Origin: Ewingella americana ATCC 33852
GTDB lineage: Bacteria; Pseudomonadota; Gammaproteobacteria; Enterobacterales; Enterobacteriaceae
Length of the DNA: 64,000 bases
Assembly: GCF_000735345.1 (NCBI RefSeq)
Contig: NZ_JMPJ01000069.1
Coordinates: 59,817 to 123,816 of the forward strand
Direction: 5' to 3'
The notes beneath the pieces are model-generated. The model did not search any database and had not been told where the DNA came from. It worked only from the letters and a program-made list of their open reading frames with translations. The position numbers and the translations under genes are program-made. The stretch's first letter is position 1. Each line of letters opens with the position of its first letter. This document shows, piece by piece, positions 1 through 9,314 of this stretch.

Positions 1-763
1 CGACCACACACTGAGCCCGTACGCCAAAGAGACGCTGAAGATGTTAACCCAGCGCGGCGTGCATTTCGTCTTTGCCACTGGCCGTCACCATATCGACGTG
101 GCGCAAATCCGCGACAACCTTGAGATCAGCGCCTACATGATCACCTCTAACGGTGCGCGGGTGCATAACACCGAAGGCGAGCTGATCTTCTCGCACAATC
201 TGGACGAAGACATCGCCGGTGACCTGTTTGGCATCGTTCATGACAATCCAAATATCCTGACCAACGTGTATCGCAACGATGAGTGGTTTATGAATCACGA
301 TCGCGACGATCAGGATCAGTTCTTCCGCGAGTCGGTCTTCAAATACAAGCTGTATCAGCCGGGCCTGCTGGAGACTGACGGCATCTGCAAAGTCTATTTC
401 ACCTGCGACAGTCATGAAGAGTTACTGCCGTTGGAAGAGGCGATCAATGCTCGCTGGGGCGACCGCGTGAACGTCAGCTTCTCGCTGCCGACTTGTCTGG
501 AAGTGATGGCGGGAGGCGTCTCTAAGGGCCACGCGCTGGAGCAGGTTTCTAAGCTGATGGGGTATTCGCTGCAAGACTGTATCGCCTTTGGCGATGGCTT
601 GAATGACTTGGAAATGCTGACCATGTCCGGCAAAGGTTGCCTGATGAGTGGTTCGCTGCCGCGCCTGAAAGCCGCCATGCCGGATGCTGAAATCATTGGC
701 TCCAACGCCGATGACGCCGTGCCGCACTATCTGCGCAAAATGTATCTGTCCGAACCAGCGTAA
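1..763 (+). CDS. yigL: HAD-family sugar phosphatase YigL, 5' truncated by window edge
   Basis: Cytoplasmic Cof-type HAD phosphatase acting on sugar phosphates and, in E. coli, pyridoxal phosphate. The reading frame is open from base 2; the start codon and the first HAD motif (DLDGT) lie outside the window. Visible parts include the second-motif region (VFATGRHH), the cap domain, and the late motif GDGLND near the C-terminus that binds magnesium. The sequence follows E. coli YigL closely to the ending LRKMYLS. In E. coli the gene is followed by yigM; here it is followed by a terminator and the convergent glpTQ operon, so synteny breaks at this point. Confidence 0.93.
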   Translation, partial: DHTLSPYAKETLKMLTQRGVHFVFATGRHHIDVAQIRDNLEISAYMITSNGARVHNTEGELIFSHNLDEDIAGDLFGIVHDNPNILTNVYRNDEWFMNHDRDDQDQFFRESVFKYKLYQPGLLETDGICKVYFTCDSHEELLPLEEAINARWGDRVNVSFSLPTCLEVMAGGVSKGHALEQVSKLMGYSLQDCIAFGDGLNDLEMLTMSGKGCLMSGSLPRLKAAMPDAEIIGSNADDAVPHYLRKMYLSEPA

Positions 764-786
764 ATTCGGTTCTGCGAAAGCAAAAA

Positions 787-820
787 AAAGCGGGCAGGGT
801 GAAAACCTTGCCCGCTTTTT
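787..820. terminator. Bidirectional intrinsic terminator between yigL and glpQ
   Basis: A 13-bp stem (AAAGCGGGCAGGG with CCTTGCCCGCTTT, one G-U pair) has an A-run on the left and a T-run on the right. It can therefore stop transcription from yigL on the plus strand and from glpTQ on the minus strand. Confidence 0.85.
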
Positions 821-829
821 AATGGCGTT

Positions 830-1912
830 TTACTGCTGTGGCTGAGTCTGCTGGTGTTCTAAATAACTCACCGCTTTGTCCGGGAAGTCAGTGAACAGGC
901 CGTCGACGTGGGCTTGCTGATAAAGGATCTTATACAGCGAGTCGACGTTTTTGGCGTACTTTGGCAGATCATCGGCGCGAACGGTAAACGGATGCACCAC
1001 CATGTTGCTGGCGTGCGCTTCCGCCGTCATTGGCGTCAGCTTCACGTTGTCCGGCGTGGAGTCGGTTTCCACCAGCATGTGGTAGTCAGGCCCGATACCG
1101 TCGGCGTACTCGGCAATCTTCTTCATCGCGCCCGGCTTGAACATCCAATCGTAATTGTAGTTCACCCACTTGCCGTCTTTCTGCTCCTGCGTCTCATCCC
1201 ACTTGGTGTAGGCGATCAGCTGAACCAGCTTCAGGTCCATGCCCATTTTCGGCTCAAGCTCATTCTTAATGCGTTTCAGCTCGTTCGGGTCGAAGCATTG
1301 CAGATAGACATTGCTGCTTTTGCTGGTGTAGCCGTACTGTTTGAGCACTTCAAGCACCTTGGCGGAGATGTCCTTACCTTCCTGACGGTGGAACCACGGC
1401 GCTTTGATCTCGGTGTAAATCCCGACGTTTTTGCCGGTTGAATGGTTCAGACCCTGAACGAATTCAATCTCTTCCTGGAAGGTGTGGACGCGGAAATCAG
1501 ACTTGCCCATCGGGAAACGCCCCGGATAGGTTTGCACCTGCTTGCCGTCTTTAATATCAAAGCCTTCGGTGAATTTCAGCGATTTGATTTCCGCCAGCGT
1601 GAAGTCGATGGCGTAGTAGCGGCCATCTTTACGCGCCCGGTTCGGGAAGCGCTGGGCGACATCAGTGACGCGATCCAAATAGTGGTCATGTAAGACGACC
1701 AGCTGGTCGTCTTTAGTCATTACCAAGTCCTGCTCAAGGAAGTTAGCGCCCTGTGCGTAAGCCATGGCTTTCGCTGGCAGGGTATGTTCCGGCAGATAGC
1801 CGCTGGCACCGCGATGCGCGATAACAATCGGCTCGGCCGCGCTGGCGTAACAAGACGTGGCAATCAAACTCGCCAACAGGGTGCCTTTTACTATCTTAGT
1901 TAAACGGTTCAT
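830..1912 (-). CDS. glpQ: Periplasmic glycerophosphodiester phosphodiesterase GlpQ
   Basis: Hydrolyses glycerophosphodiesters to glycerol-3-phosphate and an alcohol in the periplasm, feeding the GlpT antiporter. The protein has 360 residues and starts with a Sec signal peptide (basic NRLTK, hydrophobic core, cleavage near SA|AEP at about residue 25). Mature sequence begins with the family motif IAHRG, followed by an acidic metal ligand in EQDLV and the LHD motif, all typical of GDPD enzymes. It lies 3 bp downstream of glpT in the same operon, as in E. coli. Expression should follow the GlpR-controlled promoter upstream of glpT. Confidence 0.96.
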   Translation of the reverse strand: MNRLTKIVKGTLLASLIATSCYASAAEPIVIAHRGASGYLPEHTLPAKAMAYAQGANFLEQDLVMTKDDQLVVLHDHYLDRVTDVAQRFPNRARKDGRYYAIDFTLAEIKSLKFTEGFDIKDGKQVQTYPGRFPMGKSDFRVHTFQEEIEFVQGLNHSTGKNVGIYTEIKAPWFHRQEGKDISAKVLEVLKQYGYTSKSSNVYLQCFDPNELKRIKNELEPKMGMDLKLVQLIAYTKWDETQEQKDGKWVNYNYDWMFKPGAMKKIAEYADGIGPDYHMLVETDSTPDNVKLTPMTAEAHASNMVVHPFTVRADDLPKYAKNVDSLYKILYQQAHVDGLFTDFPDKAVSYLEHQQTQPQQ

Positions 1913-1915
1913 CCG

Positions 1916-3268
1916 TTATGCTCCTTTTGCTAGGTTTGCTTTGTGTTTGTTCTCGCTCAACATAGTCATAATCAACAGGATAACCGCCAGCACGCAGCCG
2001 CCAATCATCACCATAAAGCCGCCATCCCAGCCGAAGTAGTCAACGGTATAGCCAACAATCGCGCTCGCCGCCACTGAACCTCCCAGATAACCGAACAGGC
2101 CGGTGAAGCCCGCCGCGGTACCCGCCGCTTTCTTCGGAGCCAGTTCCAGCGCGTGCAGACCAATCAACATCACCGGGCCGTAAATCAGGAAGCCGATGGT
2201 GATCATACAGGCCATGTCGATGCCCGGGTTGCCCACTGGGTTCAGCCAGTACACCACGGTGGCGATAGTCACCAGCACCATGAAGAACACGCCGGTCGCG
2301 CCACGGTTGCCTTTAAACACTTTGTCCGACATCCAGCCGCAAAGCAGGGTGCCCGGAATACCGGCATATTCGTAGAGGAAGTAGGCCCAAGAGGACTTAT
2401 CCAGCGCGAAGTGCTTCACCTCTTTCAGATAGGTCGGTGACCAGTCGAGGATGCCGTAGCGCAGCAGGTAAACGAACACGTTGGCGAGGGCGATGTACCA
2501 CAGCAGCTTGTTCGGCAAGATGTACTGCATGAAGATCTGCTTGGTGGTCAGCTCTTCCTCGGACTTCTCTTTGTCGTAGTCCGGCGGATAGTCGTTTTTG
2601 TATTCTTCAATCGGCGGCAGGCCGCAGGATTGCGGGGTGTCTCGCATAGTGATGAAAGCGAAAACCGCCAGCGCGATAGCCGCGAAAGCAGGCATATACA
2701 GCGCGGCTTTCCAGTCGTTAAACCACGCCATACCCAGCAGGAACAGCAGCGGAGGGATACCACCACCGACGTTATGCGCGCAGTTCCACACCGACACAAT
2801 CTGCCCGCGCTCTTTCTGAGACCACCAGTGAACCATGGTGCGCCCGCACGGCGGCCAGCCCATACCTTGGAACCATCCACAAAGGAACAGCAGCACAAAC
2901 ATAATGGCGATACTGGAAGTAGCCCAAGGCACGAAGCCCATGAACAGCATCACCGCCGCCGCCAGTATCAGGCCCGCTGGCAGGAAAACGCGCGGGTTGG
3001 AACGGTCAGAAACCGAACCCATGATGAATTTCGAAATACCGTAGGCGATGGAGATACCGGACAGGGCAAAACCGAGGTCACCACGGGTGAAACCTTGATC
3101 AATCAGATAAGGCATGGCCAGCGCGAAGTTTTTGCGCACCAGATAGTACGCGGCGTAGCCGAAGAAAATCCCCATGAAGATCTGCCAACGCAGGCGGCGG
3201 TAAAGGGGATCAACATGGTCGTCTGCCACGGGAGCCTTATGGGCTGCGGGCTTAAAGATACTGAGCAT
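1916..3268 (-). CDS. glpT: Glycerol-3-phosphate:phosphate antiporter GlpT
   Basis: Inner-membrane major facilitator transporter of the organophosphate:Pi antiporter family; it imports glycerol-3-phosphate in exchange for phosphate and also carries fosfomycin. The 450-residue protein matches E. coli GlpT almost throughout. The substrate-binding arginines (VRKNFAL and LLRYGILDW) and the histidine in MVHWW are kept. The start MLSIFKP was chosen because it matches the E. coli N-terminus and has GGAGG six bases upstream; an in-frame ATG six codons earlier lacks this support. First gene of glpT-glpQ. Confidence 0.96.
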   Translation of the reverse strand: MLSIFKPAAHKAPVADDHVDPLYRRLRWQIFMGIFFGYAAYYLVRKNFALAMPYLIDQGFTRGDLGFALSGISIAYGISKFIMGSVSDRSNPRVFLPAGLILAAAVMLFMGFVPWATSSIAIMFVLLFLCGWFQGMGWPPCGRTMVHWWSQKERGQIVSVWNCAHNVGGGIPPLLFLLGMAWFNDWKAALYMPAFAAIALAVFAFITMRDTPQSCGLPPIEEYKNDYPPDYDKEKSEEELTTKQIFMQYILPNKLLWYIALANVFVYLLRYGILDWSPTYLKEVKHFALDKSSWAYFLYEYAGIPGTLLCGWMSDKVFKGNRGATGVFFMVLVTIATVVYWLNPVGNPGIDMACMITIGFLIYGPVMLIGLHALELAPKKAAGTAAGFTGLFGYLGGSVAASAIVGYTVDYFGWDGGFMVMIGGCVLAVILLIMTMLSENKHKANLAKGA

Positions 3269-3333
3269 AAACGCCTCCAATGGCATAGATCAGAGCCACT
3301 CTCATGAGCGACTGGCGATAAAACTGAACCTTT

Positions 3334-3353
3334 CATGTTCTATAACGAACGCC
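3334..3353 (-). promoter_or_regulatory. Candidate GlpR operator upstream of glpT
   Basis: The sequence CATGTTCTATAACGAACGCC matches 15 of 20 positions of the GlpR operator TATGTTCGATAACGAACATT as I remember it. It lies about 65 bases upstream of the glpT start, where the repressor of the glycerol-3-phosphate regulon is expected. The surrounding gap 3269-3617 has no other gene; it is A/T-rich and contains only a weak CRP-like sequence (TGTGATAGATGACAGA, near 3380). Confidence 0.65.
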
Positions 3354-3617
3354 ATGCTAGCGATATGCGCGTATGCGAACTGTGATAGATGACAGAATTG
3401 TTACAGTTTTATGAAACAGGAGGCGGATTTTGCGGGATTGATTAACAATTGGAAATACGTAATAGCCCATTTTAGCCGACGAAGATCACATTTCTGGGTT
3501 TTAAGCTGCGCAGAAATTCACCGTGGCGCGGTTTTATTCGTTTTTGCGCGAATAAGTCCATAGAGAGGGTAATGTTTTAGTGTGAGGAGGGGTGACAGGA
3601 ACTCGGGAGCTGGAAAG

Positions 3618-3645
3618 TAAAAAGCGGGGCAATAAGCCCCGCTCT
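3618..3645 (-). terminator. Intrinsic terminator after dcrB
   Basis: On the minus strand an AGCGGGGC/GCCCCGCT stem with a short loop is followed by TTTTTAC, 19-46 bases after the dcrB stop codon. Confidence 0.75.
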
Positions 3646-3663
3646 GGCAATTCTCAATCTGAC

Positions 3664-4230
3664 TTACTGGACTTTCAGCGTATTGATAATAGCTTCAGCG
3701 TCGGTTTGCGCCTGCTGCTGGTTATCGGCTGGCAGAGAGATTTGAATGGTCAGCAGATGGTCGTCTACTTTGCCCAAAATGATGGAAGAGTAGGCTTGCT
3801 GACCTGCTGAAGAGATGATGCTGTCGTACTGCTGCAACGTCTGCCCGTTGACCTGAATCGACTTATTGGTCACCACTTGCAGGTTGGTATCACGCGCGCG
3901 CTGCTGGTCTTGCAGGCGAGTTGCCAGCACTTCCAGCGACTCAGTGGTGTTGTCGCCAAGAATAACAATCACCGCTTTCTGGCCAGTTTTGTCAGCGTAA
4001 ACGTGCATATTGTTGGCCTGACTGCCGAGCTTGCCGCTCTGGTCACTCATTCCCTGTGGCAGGGAGAAGGTCACTTTGCCGTCGAGCAGGCTTACCGGCA
4101 CCGCCGTGGTGCTGGCAGCCGCCGCAGGCGCGCCCTTGTCGGCAGCGGCTTTATCGCTGGTATTTCCATCGCAAGCCGCAAGACCTGCAATCAGCACCGC
4201 CATTCCTGCAAATTTCACTAAGTTACGCAT
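3664..4230 (-). CDS. dcrB: Inner-membrane lipoprotein DcrB
   Basis: DcrB is a cell-envelope lipoprotein needed in E. coli for infection by phages C1 and C6 and linked to lipoprotein maturation. The 188-residue protein has a lipobox LAAC with the lipidated cysteine at residue 20 and aspartate at +2, a signal for retention in the inner membrane. An Ala-rich linker (about 27-45) precedes the conserved domain ([11 protein letters not shown] onward) that is collinear with E. coli DcrB. It is followed on the same strand by its own terminator. In E. coli it is also close to yhhQ and tusA. Confidence 0.92.
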   Translation of the reverse strand: MRNLVKFAGMAVLIAGLAACDGNTSDKAAADKGAPAAAASTTAVPVSLLDGKVTFSLPQGMSDQSGKLGSQANNMHVYADKTGQKAVIVILGDNTTESLEVLATRLQDQQRARDTNLQVVTNKSIQVNGQTLQQYDSIISSAGQQAYSSIILGKVDDHLLTIQISLPADNQQQAQTDAEAIINTLKVQ

Positions 4231-4343
4231 AAGGCATCCTTTGATTTTAACGCGCCATAGATTCTTGATTTAACTATATGTATGGCAACCCATTCCCTTG
4301 ATAAATGCAAGTCAGATTATGCCTTGATTTGTGTCGCTTGCGA

Positions 4344-5015
4344 TTAGTGTGAACTCAGTGGAAATCGCGCGTCATGGCCGCTCTGCGACAGGCGTTTGAG
4401 CAGCATATTGAGCAGCACGCCGTACATTGGCAAGAAGAACACCAGACAGATCAGCACTTTGAAGGCGTAATCCACCATCGCGATCTCCACCCAGTGGTCG
4501 GCCATAAAAGCATTGCTGCTTTTGTAGAAGGCGATAAAGAAGAACGACAGGGTGTCGCTGATGTTGCCCAAGAACATGGCGGCGGCGGGCGCAATCCACC
4601 AGCGGCGCATCTGGCGCAGACGGTTGAAGACGTGCACGTCGAGGATCTGCCCCAGCACGTAAGCCATAAAGCTGGCGGTGGCGATACGGGCAACCATGAT
4701 GTTGACGCTGCTCAAGGCTTCAAACCCTTGCCACTGTGCTTCAAAGAACAGGGCGGAAATCACGTAGGAGATCACCAGCGCGGGCATCATGACCGACAAA
4801 ATAATGCGACGAGCCAGCGGCGCGCCAAAAATACGCACGGTCAGGTCGGTTGCCAGAAAGATGAACGGGAAGGTGAAAGCACCCCAAGTGGTGTGCAGGC
4901 CGAAAGCGGAAACCGGCAGCTGTACCAGATAGTTACTGGAAGTGATGATGGCGATATGGAATAAAGATAGCCATATCAACGCATTAAAGCGCTGTTGCTC
5001 TGTGAACGAATACAT
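4344..5015 (-). CDS. yhhQ: Queuosine precursor transporter YhhQ
   Basis: Inner-membrane vitamin-transporter family protein that takes up queuosine precursors (preQ0/preQ1) in E. coli. The 223 residues are mostly hydrophobic with about six membrane segments. The family signatures TSSNYLVQLP, FPFIFLATDLTVRIFG and GQILDVHVFNRLR are intact. The start MYSFTEQQRF was chosen by alignment to E. coli (MNVFSQTQRY); an in-frame ATG nine codons upstream exists. It is divergent from tusA, which acts in tRNA thiolation. Confidence 0.93.
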   Translation of the reverse strand: MYSFTEQQRFNALIWLSLFHIAIITSSNYLVQLPVSAFGLHTTWGAFTFPFIFLATDLTVRIFGAPLARRIILSVMMPALVISYVISALFFEAQWQGFEALSSVNIMVARIATASFMAYVLGQILDVHVFNRLRQMRRWWIAPAAAMFLGNISDTLSFFFIAFYKSSNAFMADHWVEIAMVDYAFKVLICLVFFLPMYGVLLNMLLKRLSQSGHDARFPLSSH

Positions 5016-5246
5016 AGATTGTGGCCTTTTTATACCCTGCATCTGCTCGCTGACGCCTTTGGCGGCAACGCATGATGTCGAGTGTTGTTGATTGGGGTGA
5101 GGGAACCCAATGTTTTTCGGTTATAGGTGCGCGACTGTTTTGTGAATTCACTCTGTCAATGAACTCATAATAAAGCGCGCGGCGCGCATGTTAACTGTTT
5201 AGGCAGCTAATGCAATGGTTAATTTTAGCGCAATCGTTGGCGCAGG

Positions 5247-5274
5247 TTGCTCCTGAAAATCTGCGGCGTATACT
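5247..5274 (+). promoter_or_regulatory. Candidate sigma-70 promoter for tusA
   Basis: TTGCTC and TATACT are separated by 16 bases and end 54 bases before the tusA start. The rest of the 313-bp gap between yhhQ and tusA (5016-5328) holds a small hairpin at 5091-5111 and otherwise nothing I recognise. Confidence 0.45.
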
Positions 5275-5328
5275 CGTCATCCTTCAAAGCGCGGCGGCGT
5301 TGGCCGTGCCCAAGACGTGAGACAGACC

Positions 5329-5586
5329 ATGAATGATCCCTTTTTGAATCCTGACCACCAGTTAGATGCGTTAGGTTTGCGCTGCCCCGAGCCCGTGATG
5401 ATGGTGCGTAAAACGGTGCGTGGCATGAAAGACGGCGAAACCCTGCTGGTGATCGCGGATGACCCCGCGACCACCCGCGACATTCCGGGTTTCTGCCGTT
5501 TTATGGAACATACTTTGCTAGCGGCCGACACCGAACAACTGCCGTACCGCTATTTGCTGGCGAAAGGGCTTCTCCTGCCGGAGTAA
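5329..5586 (+). CDS. tusA: Sulfur carrier protein TusA
   Basis: Cytoplasmic sulfur carrier that takes persulfide sulfur from IscS and passes it to TusBCD for 2-thiouridine formation in tRNA wobble positions. The 85-residue protein carries the family motif LGLRCPEP with the active-site cysteine at residue 19, then [14 protein letters not shown]. The ATG at 5329 matches the E. coli start better than the in-frame GTG at 5317. It stands alone and ends 5 bp before the zntA stop on the opposite strand. Confidence 0.95.
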   Translation: MNDPFLNPDHQLDALGLRCPEPVMMVRKTVRGMKDGETLLVIADDPATTRDIPGFCRFMEHTLLAADTEQLPYRYLLAKGLLLPE

Positions 5587-5590
5587 CTGC

Positions 5591-7960
5591 TTACTGTTTC
5601 TGCTTGCGCAGTAGGCGCAACGCGTTGGCGGTGACCAGCGCGGTTGCCCCAGAGTCAGCCAGCACCGCCAGCCACAGTCCGGTTAACCCCATCAGTGTCG
5701 TCACTAGGAAAATCGCCTTCAGCCCAAGTGCAATGGTGATGTTCTGGCGAATATTGGCGCGGGTGGCGCGCGACAGCTTAATCATCTCCGCCAGACCACT
5801 CAGGCGATTGTGGGTTAGCGCGGCATCTGCCGTTTCCAGCGCCACGTCGGTCCCGCTGCCCATCGCAATACCAATCCGCGCCGCCTTCATGGCCGGTGCG
5901 TCATTGATACCATCCCCCACCATTGCTGTCGGGTACTTGGCGTTCAGCGCGGTCACCGCGTCGACTTTATCGGCTGGCAGCAGCCCGGCGCGATAATCAA
6001 TGCCCAGTCGAACGGCAATGGTTTTGGCGGCACGCGGGTTATCGCCGGTCAGCATGACGGCAGAGACTCCCAGCGCTTTCAGCTCGGCCAGCGCGCTCAC
6101 GGCGTCGTCGCGCAGCTTGTCCTGCATGGCGATCAGGCCGATAGCCTTACCCTCTTGCAGCACGGCAACCACGGTTTTGCCCGCTGATTCCCATTCGGCG
6201 ATTTGGCGCAGGCGCTCTTCGGTGACGTTTTCACTCGCCAGATGCTTCGGCGCTAAAACCTGAACCTTCTTGCCGGAAACGACCCCTTCGACACCAGATC
6301 CCGCCAAGGCGCGACGGTCTTGCGCGTTGAGCGTCAGGGAGTTCTCCTCAGCCGCGCGGTTGATAATGGCCAGTGCCAGCGGGTGATGCGAACCCGCTTC
6401 CACTGCTGCCGCCAGACTCAGCATCTCGTTATCGCTCACGCCGTCGAACGTCTGAACGTCGGTGACTTCTGGCTTACCTTCGGTCAGGGTGCCGGTTTTA
6501 TCCAGCGCCACGGCTTGAATCACGGCTAACTGCTCCAGCGCCGCGCCGCCTTTAATCAGCGCGCCCTGTCGAGTGGCCGCCGCCAACCCGGAGGTAATGG
6601 CCGCCGGAGTGGAGATCACCAGCGCGCACGGGCAACCAATCAATAGCAGCGTCAGGCCGCGATAAATCCAGGTTTCCCACGGCAGACCCATCGCCAGCGG
6701 CGGGATCAAAATCACCAGCAGCGACATCAGCATGATGGCTGGCGTGTAGTAACGGCTGAAGGTGTCGAGGAAGCGTTCAATGGGCGCGCGGCGCTCGTCG
6801 GCTTCTTCAATCAGTTGCAGAATACGGTCAATGGCGCTGGCACCCGGCGCTGACGCCACGCTCAGCCTTGCTACGCGGTCGACGCACAGGCTACCGGCGG
6901 GGATTTTCTCGCCGGGCTGGCGTTCGACCGGAACGGACTCGCCGGTCAGGGCGCTTTCATCAAAGCTGGCCGCGCTGTCGAGCAGCAGGGCGTCGGTCGG
7001 CAAGCGCCCACCTGCGGCAACTTCAATCACATCGCCGGGGCGCAGTTCGCTTACCGGAACGCTGACGGGCGTGCCTGCGACCACTTTCATCGCGCTATCG
7101 GGGATCAGCGCCATCAGCGATTTCACACCGCTGCGCGCGCGATTCGCGGCAAATCCTTCCAGCCGCTCGCCAATCATAAACAGCAGCAGCACCATCGCGG
7201 CTTCGGCCGTCGCGCCGATAAACAACGCGCCGAGCGCGGCGACGCTCATCAGGGTTTCAATGGTAAAAGGCGAGCCGGAGCGCGTGGAGCGAATCGCCTG
7301 ACGCAGCACTGGCCACAGTCCGACCAGCGTAGTGGCGACGAAGGCTATCTCTCCCAGACGCGGACTGGCTTTGCTCAAGGCCCAGCTCACTGCCATCAGG
7401 ACGACCAGCACCAGCAGTGGCGCATACTCTTTTAAGAAAGAGGGGGTTTTCTCCGGGGCGGCTTGGGCCGACGCAGACTGTGAATTCAGGGATTGCAGGG
7501 TAAAACCGGCATCCGTCACGGCTTGTTGGACTTGCGGGGAGATGTCCGTGGTGGCGTTCACCAGCAGTTTTTCGGTAGAGAATTGAACCTTAACGCTATT
7601 CACGCCGGTTATCTTATTCACTGCGGTTTCAATGGTGCGGGCGCAGGCAGGGCAGTCCATGCCGGACACTTTCCAGCTTAATTGCTGGCCTAGCCCGCTG
7701 GGATCGCTCTCTTCGTCGGCCGTTCCGCCGCCGTCGTCTGTAGAAGTTGGTGAGTGCTCACTGGGTTGTGTTGCACAGCTTTCTGATGCGCAGCAAGCCG
7801 AGGCCGCGAGCGGCGCTTTATCGCTACAGCAGTTCGCCGGGTGCGGCTCGCTGTGGGCTTTTTCACTGATTTTATTAATGCGCAGCATGGTTGTTGGCTT
7901 GCCGCATTTGTCAGACGCGCAGCCGCAACGGCTGGTGGCGTGTTTTTGTGGTTGTAACAT
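5591..7960 (-). CDS. zntA: Zinc/cadmium/lead-exporting P1B-type ATPase ZntA
   Basis: Inner-membrane ATPase that pumps Zn(II), Cd(II) and Pb(II) out of the cytoplasm. The protein has 789 residues, longer than E. coli ZntA (732). Residues 1-90 form a Cys/His-rich extension with eight cysteines before the usual heavy-metal-associated domain (GMDCPACA, about 100-107). The core has the transmembrane metal motif CPC (LLIGCPCALVIS), the phosphorylation motif DKTGT, and GDGINDAPA in the hinge. The start has AGGAGG just upstream. Transcription is expected from the ZntR-type promoter directly upstream. Confidence 0.96.
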   Translation of the reverse strand: MLQPQKHATSRCGCASDKCGKPTTMLRINKISEKAHSEPHPANCCSDKAPLAASACCASESCATQPSEHSPTSTDDGGGTADEESDPSGLGQQLSWKVSGMDCPACARTIETAVNKITGVNSVKVQFSTEKLLVNATTDISPQVQQAVTDAGFTLQSLNSQSASAQAAPEKTPSFLKEYAPLLVLVVLMAVSWALSKASPRLGEIAFVATTLVGLWPVLRQAIRSTRSGSPFTIETLMSVAALGALFIGATAEAAMVLLLFMIGERLEGFAANRARSGVKSLMALIPDSAMKVVAGTPVSVPVSELRPGDVIEVAAGGRLPTDALLLDSAASFDESALTGESVPVERQPGEKIPAGSLCVDRVARLSVASAPGASAIDRILQLIEEADERRAPIERFLDTFSRYYTPAIMLMSLLVILIPPLAMGLPWETWIYRGLTLLLIGCPCALVISTPAAITSGLAAATRQGALIKGGAALEQLAVIQAVALDKTGTLTEGKPEVTDVQTFDGVSDNEMLSLAAAVEAGSHHPLALAIINRAAEENSLTLNAQDRRALAGSGVEGVVSGKKVQVLAPKHLASENVTEERLRQIAEWESAGKTVVAVLQEGKAIGLIAMQDKLRDDAVSALAELKALGVSAVMLTGDNPRAAKTIAVRLGIDYRAGLLPADKVDAVTALNAKYPTAMVGDGINDAPAMKAARIGIAMGSGTDVALETADAALTHNRLSGLAEMIKLSRATRANIRQNITIALGLKAIFLVTTLMGLTGLWLAVLADSGATALVTANALRLLRKQKQ

Positions 7961-7995
7961 ACTGCCTCCTGTCGAAACAGAGTGGGATTGCCGAC

Positions 7996-8027
7996 AGTCT
8001 AATCCTTGGAGTCAACTCCAAGGTCAA
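7996..8027 (-). promoter_or_regulatory. ZntR-type promoter/operator of zntA
   Basis: On the minus strand TTGACC and TAGACT are separated by 20 bases, the over-long spacer typical of promoters activated by MerR-family DNA distortion. The spacer holds the dyad CCTTGGAGTTGACTCCAAGG (8003-8022), very similar to the E. coli zntA operator. ZntR would bind here and activate with zinc. No zntR gene is in the window. Confidence 0.85.
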
Positions 8028-8108
8028 GAAGAAAAAGCGTAGGAAGTTACAGGGCAGGAAGTTACAGGAGAAGTGAAAAGGCGGAGCCAAGCGGCCCCGC
8101 GCAGAGGA

Positions 8109-8735
8109 TTAGAGGTAGAGCGAGCGAACAATCAGGAAGTGACCGCCGAAATAGCAGGCTGCGACCAGCGCGTCCGCCGCTTTGAACTTGAAGCGATAGC
8201 GGCTCACCAGCCAGAACACGTTGCCGAGTAACAGCAGCATGGTGCCGCACAGCAGTGAGAAAGCCAGATCGGTGCTGCGCGCGAAATACTGCTCGCCCGC
8301 CAGCCACACCATTAACAGCGTCATGGCGATGTAGGTCGACACCGCCCAGCGCAGCTCCGCCAGCCGCGACCAGATAACCGCCAGCAGCACCACGCCAATC
8401 ACAATCAGCGCCAACGGCAGCGGCCAGAAGAAGGTCAGCGTCATCTGGCTAGCAAAGCTCAGGGTATAGAGCAGATGCGACAGGAAGAAGGCGCCGATGG
8501 CGTAGAGGAATCGCTCCTCTGGCAGCAGCAACAGGCCGTCTGCCACCAGCGTGGCCGCCAGACCCAGTAAGATCAGATAGCTATAAACATTCAGCTCCGG
8601 CGCTTGCCAGGCTAAAAGCAGCAGCAGTAATAAGGTGACGGGTTTGAACAGCCAGCGCTGCCAGCGCGGACCACGATAGCTGGCATCAACGTATAACCAG
8701 CCAGAGAAAAATACGGCAAGAAATGGCCAACTCAT
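8109..8735 (-). CDS. yhhN: YhhN family membrane protein (lysoplasmalogenase-like)
   Basis: Integral inner-membrane protein of 208 residues with about eight hydrophobic segments. It aligns along its whole length with E. coli YhhN, including the first loop [16 protein letters not shown], and the C-terminal [17 protein letters not shown]. Mammalian relatives (TMEM86) are lysoplasmalogenases; the bacterial role is not settled, so activity is inference. It lies upstream of zntA on the same strand, 148 bp away, and the zntA promoter falls in that gap, so the two are probably separate units. Confidence 0.88.
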   Translation of the reverse strand: MSWPFLAVFFSGWLYVDASYRGPRWQRWLFKPVTLLLLLLLAWQAPELNVYSYLILLGLAATLVADGLLLLPEERFLYAIGAFFLSHLLYTLSFASQMTLTFFWPLPLALIVIGVVLLAVIWSRLAELRWAVSTYIAMTLLMVWLAGEQYFARSTDLAFSLLCGTMLLLLGNVFWLVSRYRFKFKAADALVAACYFGGHFLIVRSLYL

Positions 8736-8929
8736 TGTTTATCCTTTTTTTAAATAAAACTCAGGCTAACATCTGCCTGTCAGGAAACCGTCCTGTGTTG
8801 ATTTCAGTGTAGGAGACAGCGCGCCTCGCCGACAATCAGAATCCACCGCGCATTAGTGCAATTGCCCTACATTTGCCGCTAAAGTGACGGAACAAAACTG
8901 TTCCCATCATCAGAGAAGAAACCTGAACC

Positions 8930-9301
8930 ATGAGCAAACCGCCGATGATTTTCCTGCTGGTTTTGGTGGTGATTGCCTTTTTCGCCACCCGCCAATACCT
9001 GCACCAGCGCCGTGAAAATGCGGATAACGATGCGGCTCCGCTGAAAGAAATTGCCGTGGAAGTGACGGCTAAACGGGACTATCTCTCCCCTAATCGTCGT
9101 TCGCGCCAGAGGGAGGAGATCCCGGTGGAAGACCGCAACTATGAAGCCTACTTCAAGCCTCTGGCCGGTGGCAGTGAGATAAAGTTAAAAATCGAAATGA
9201 AAGATTACGACGGCTTGGCGAAGGGCCAGAAGGGAGTCTTGCAGGTGAAAGGGACAAGGTTTATCGCTTTCGCGGCAGATGATGGCACACAAAAGCGATA
9301 A
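8930..9301 (+). CDS. yhhM: DUF2500 membrane-anchored protein YhhM
   Basis: Small protein of 123 residues with one N-terminal membrane segment (about 5-21) and a polar domain, probably facing the periplasm. It matches E. coli YhhM (DUF2500), with the conserved stretch EVTAKRDYL and a late IAFAAD. Function unknown. It is a single gene, divergent from yhhN and convergent with yhhL-rsmD; the gap to yhhL is 13 bp. Confidence 0.85.
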   Translation: MSKPPMIFLLVLVVIAFFATRQYLHQRRENADNDAAPLKEIAVEVTAKRDYLSPNRRSRQREEIPVEDRNYEAYFKPLAGGSEIKLKIEMKDYDGLAKGQKGVLQVKGTRFIAFAADDGTQKR

Positions 9302-9314
9302 CCTGTTGAAATGA

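Noticed and set aside
5091-5111. Hairpin upstream of yhhQ (ATTGGG-TTCCCTCAC-CCCAAT on the minus strand) resembling a preQ1-I riboswitch
   Set aside because: The stem and the GGTTC...CACCC part look right, but no nearby A-rich tail can pair with the loop, so the required pseudoknot is missing.
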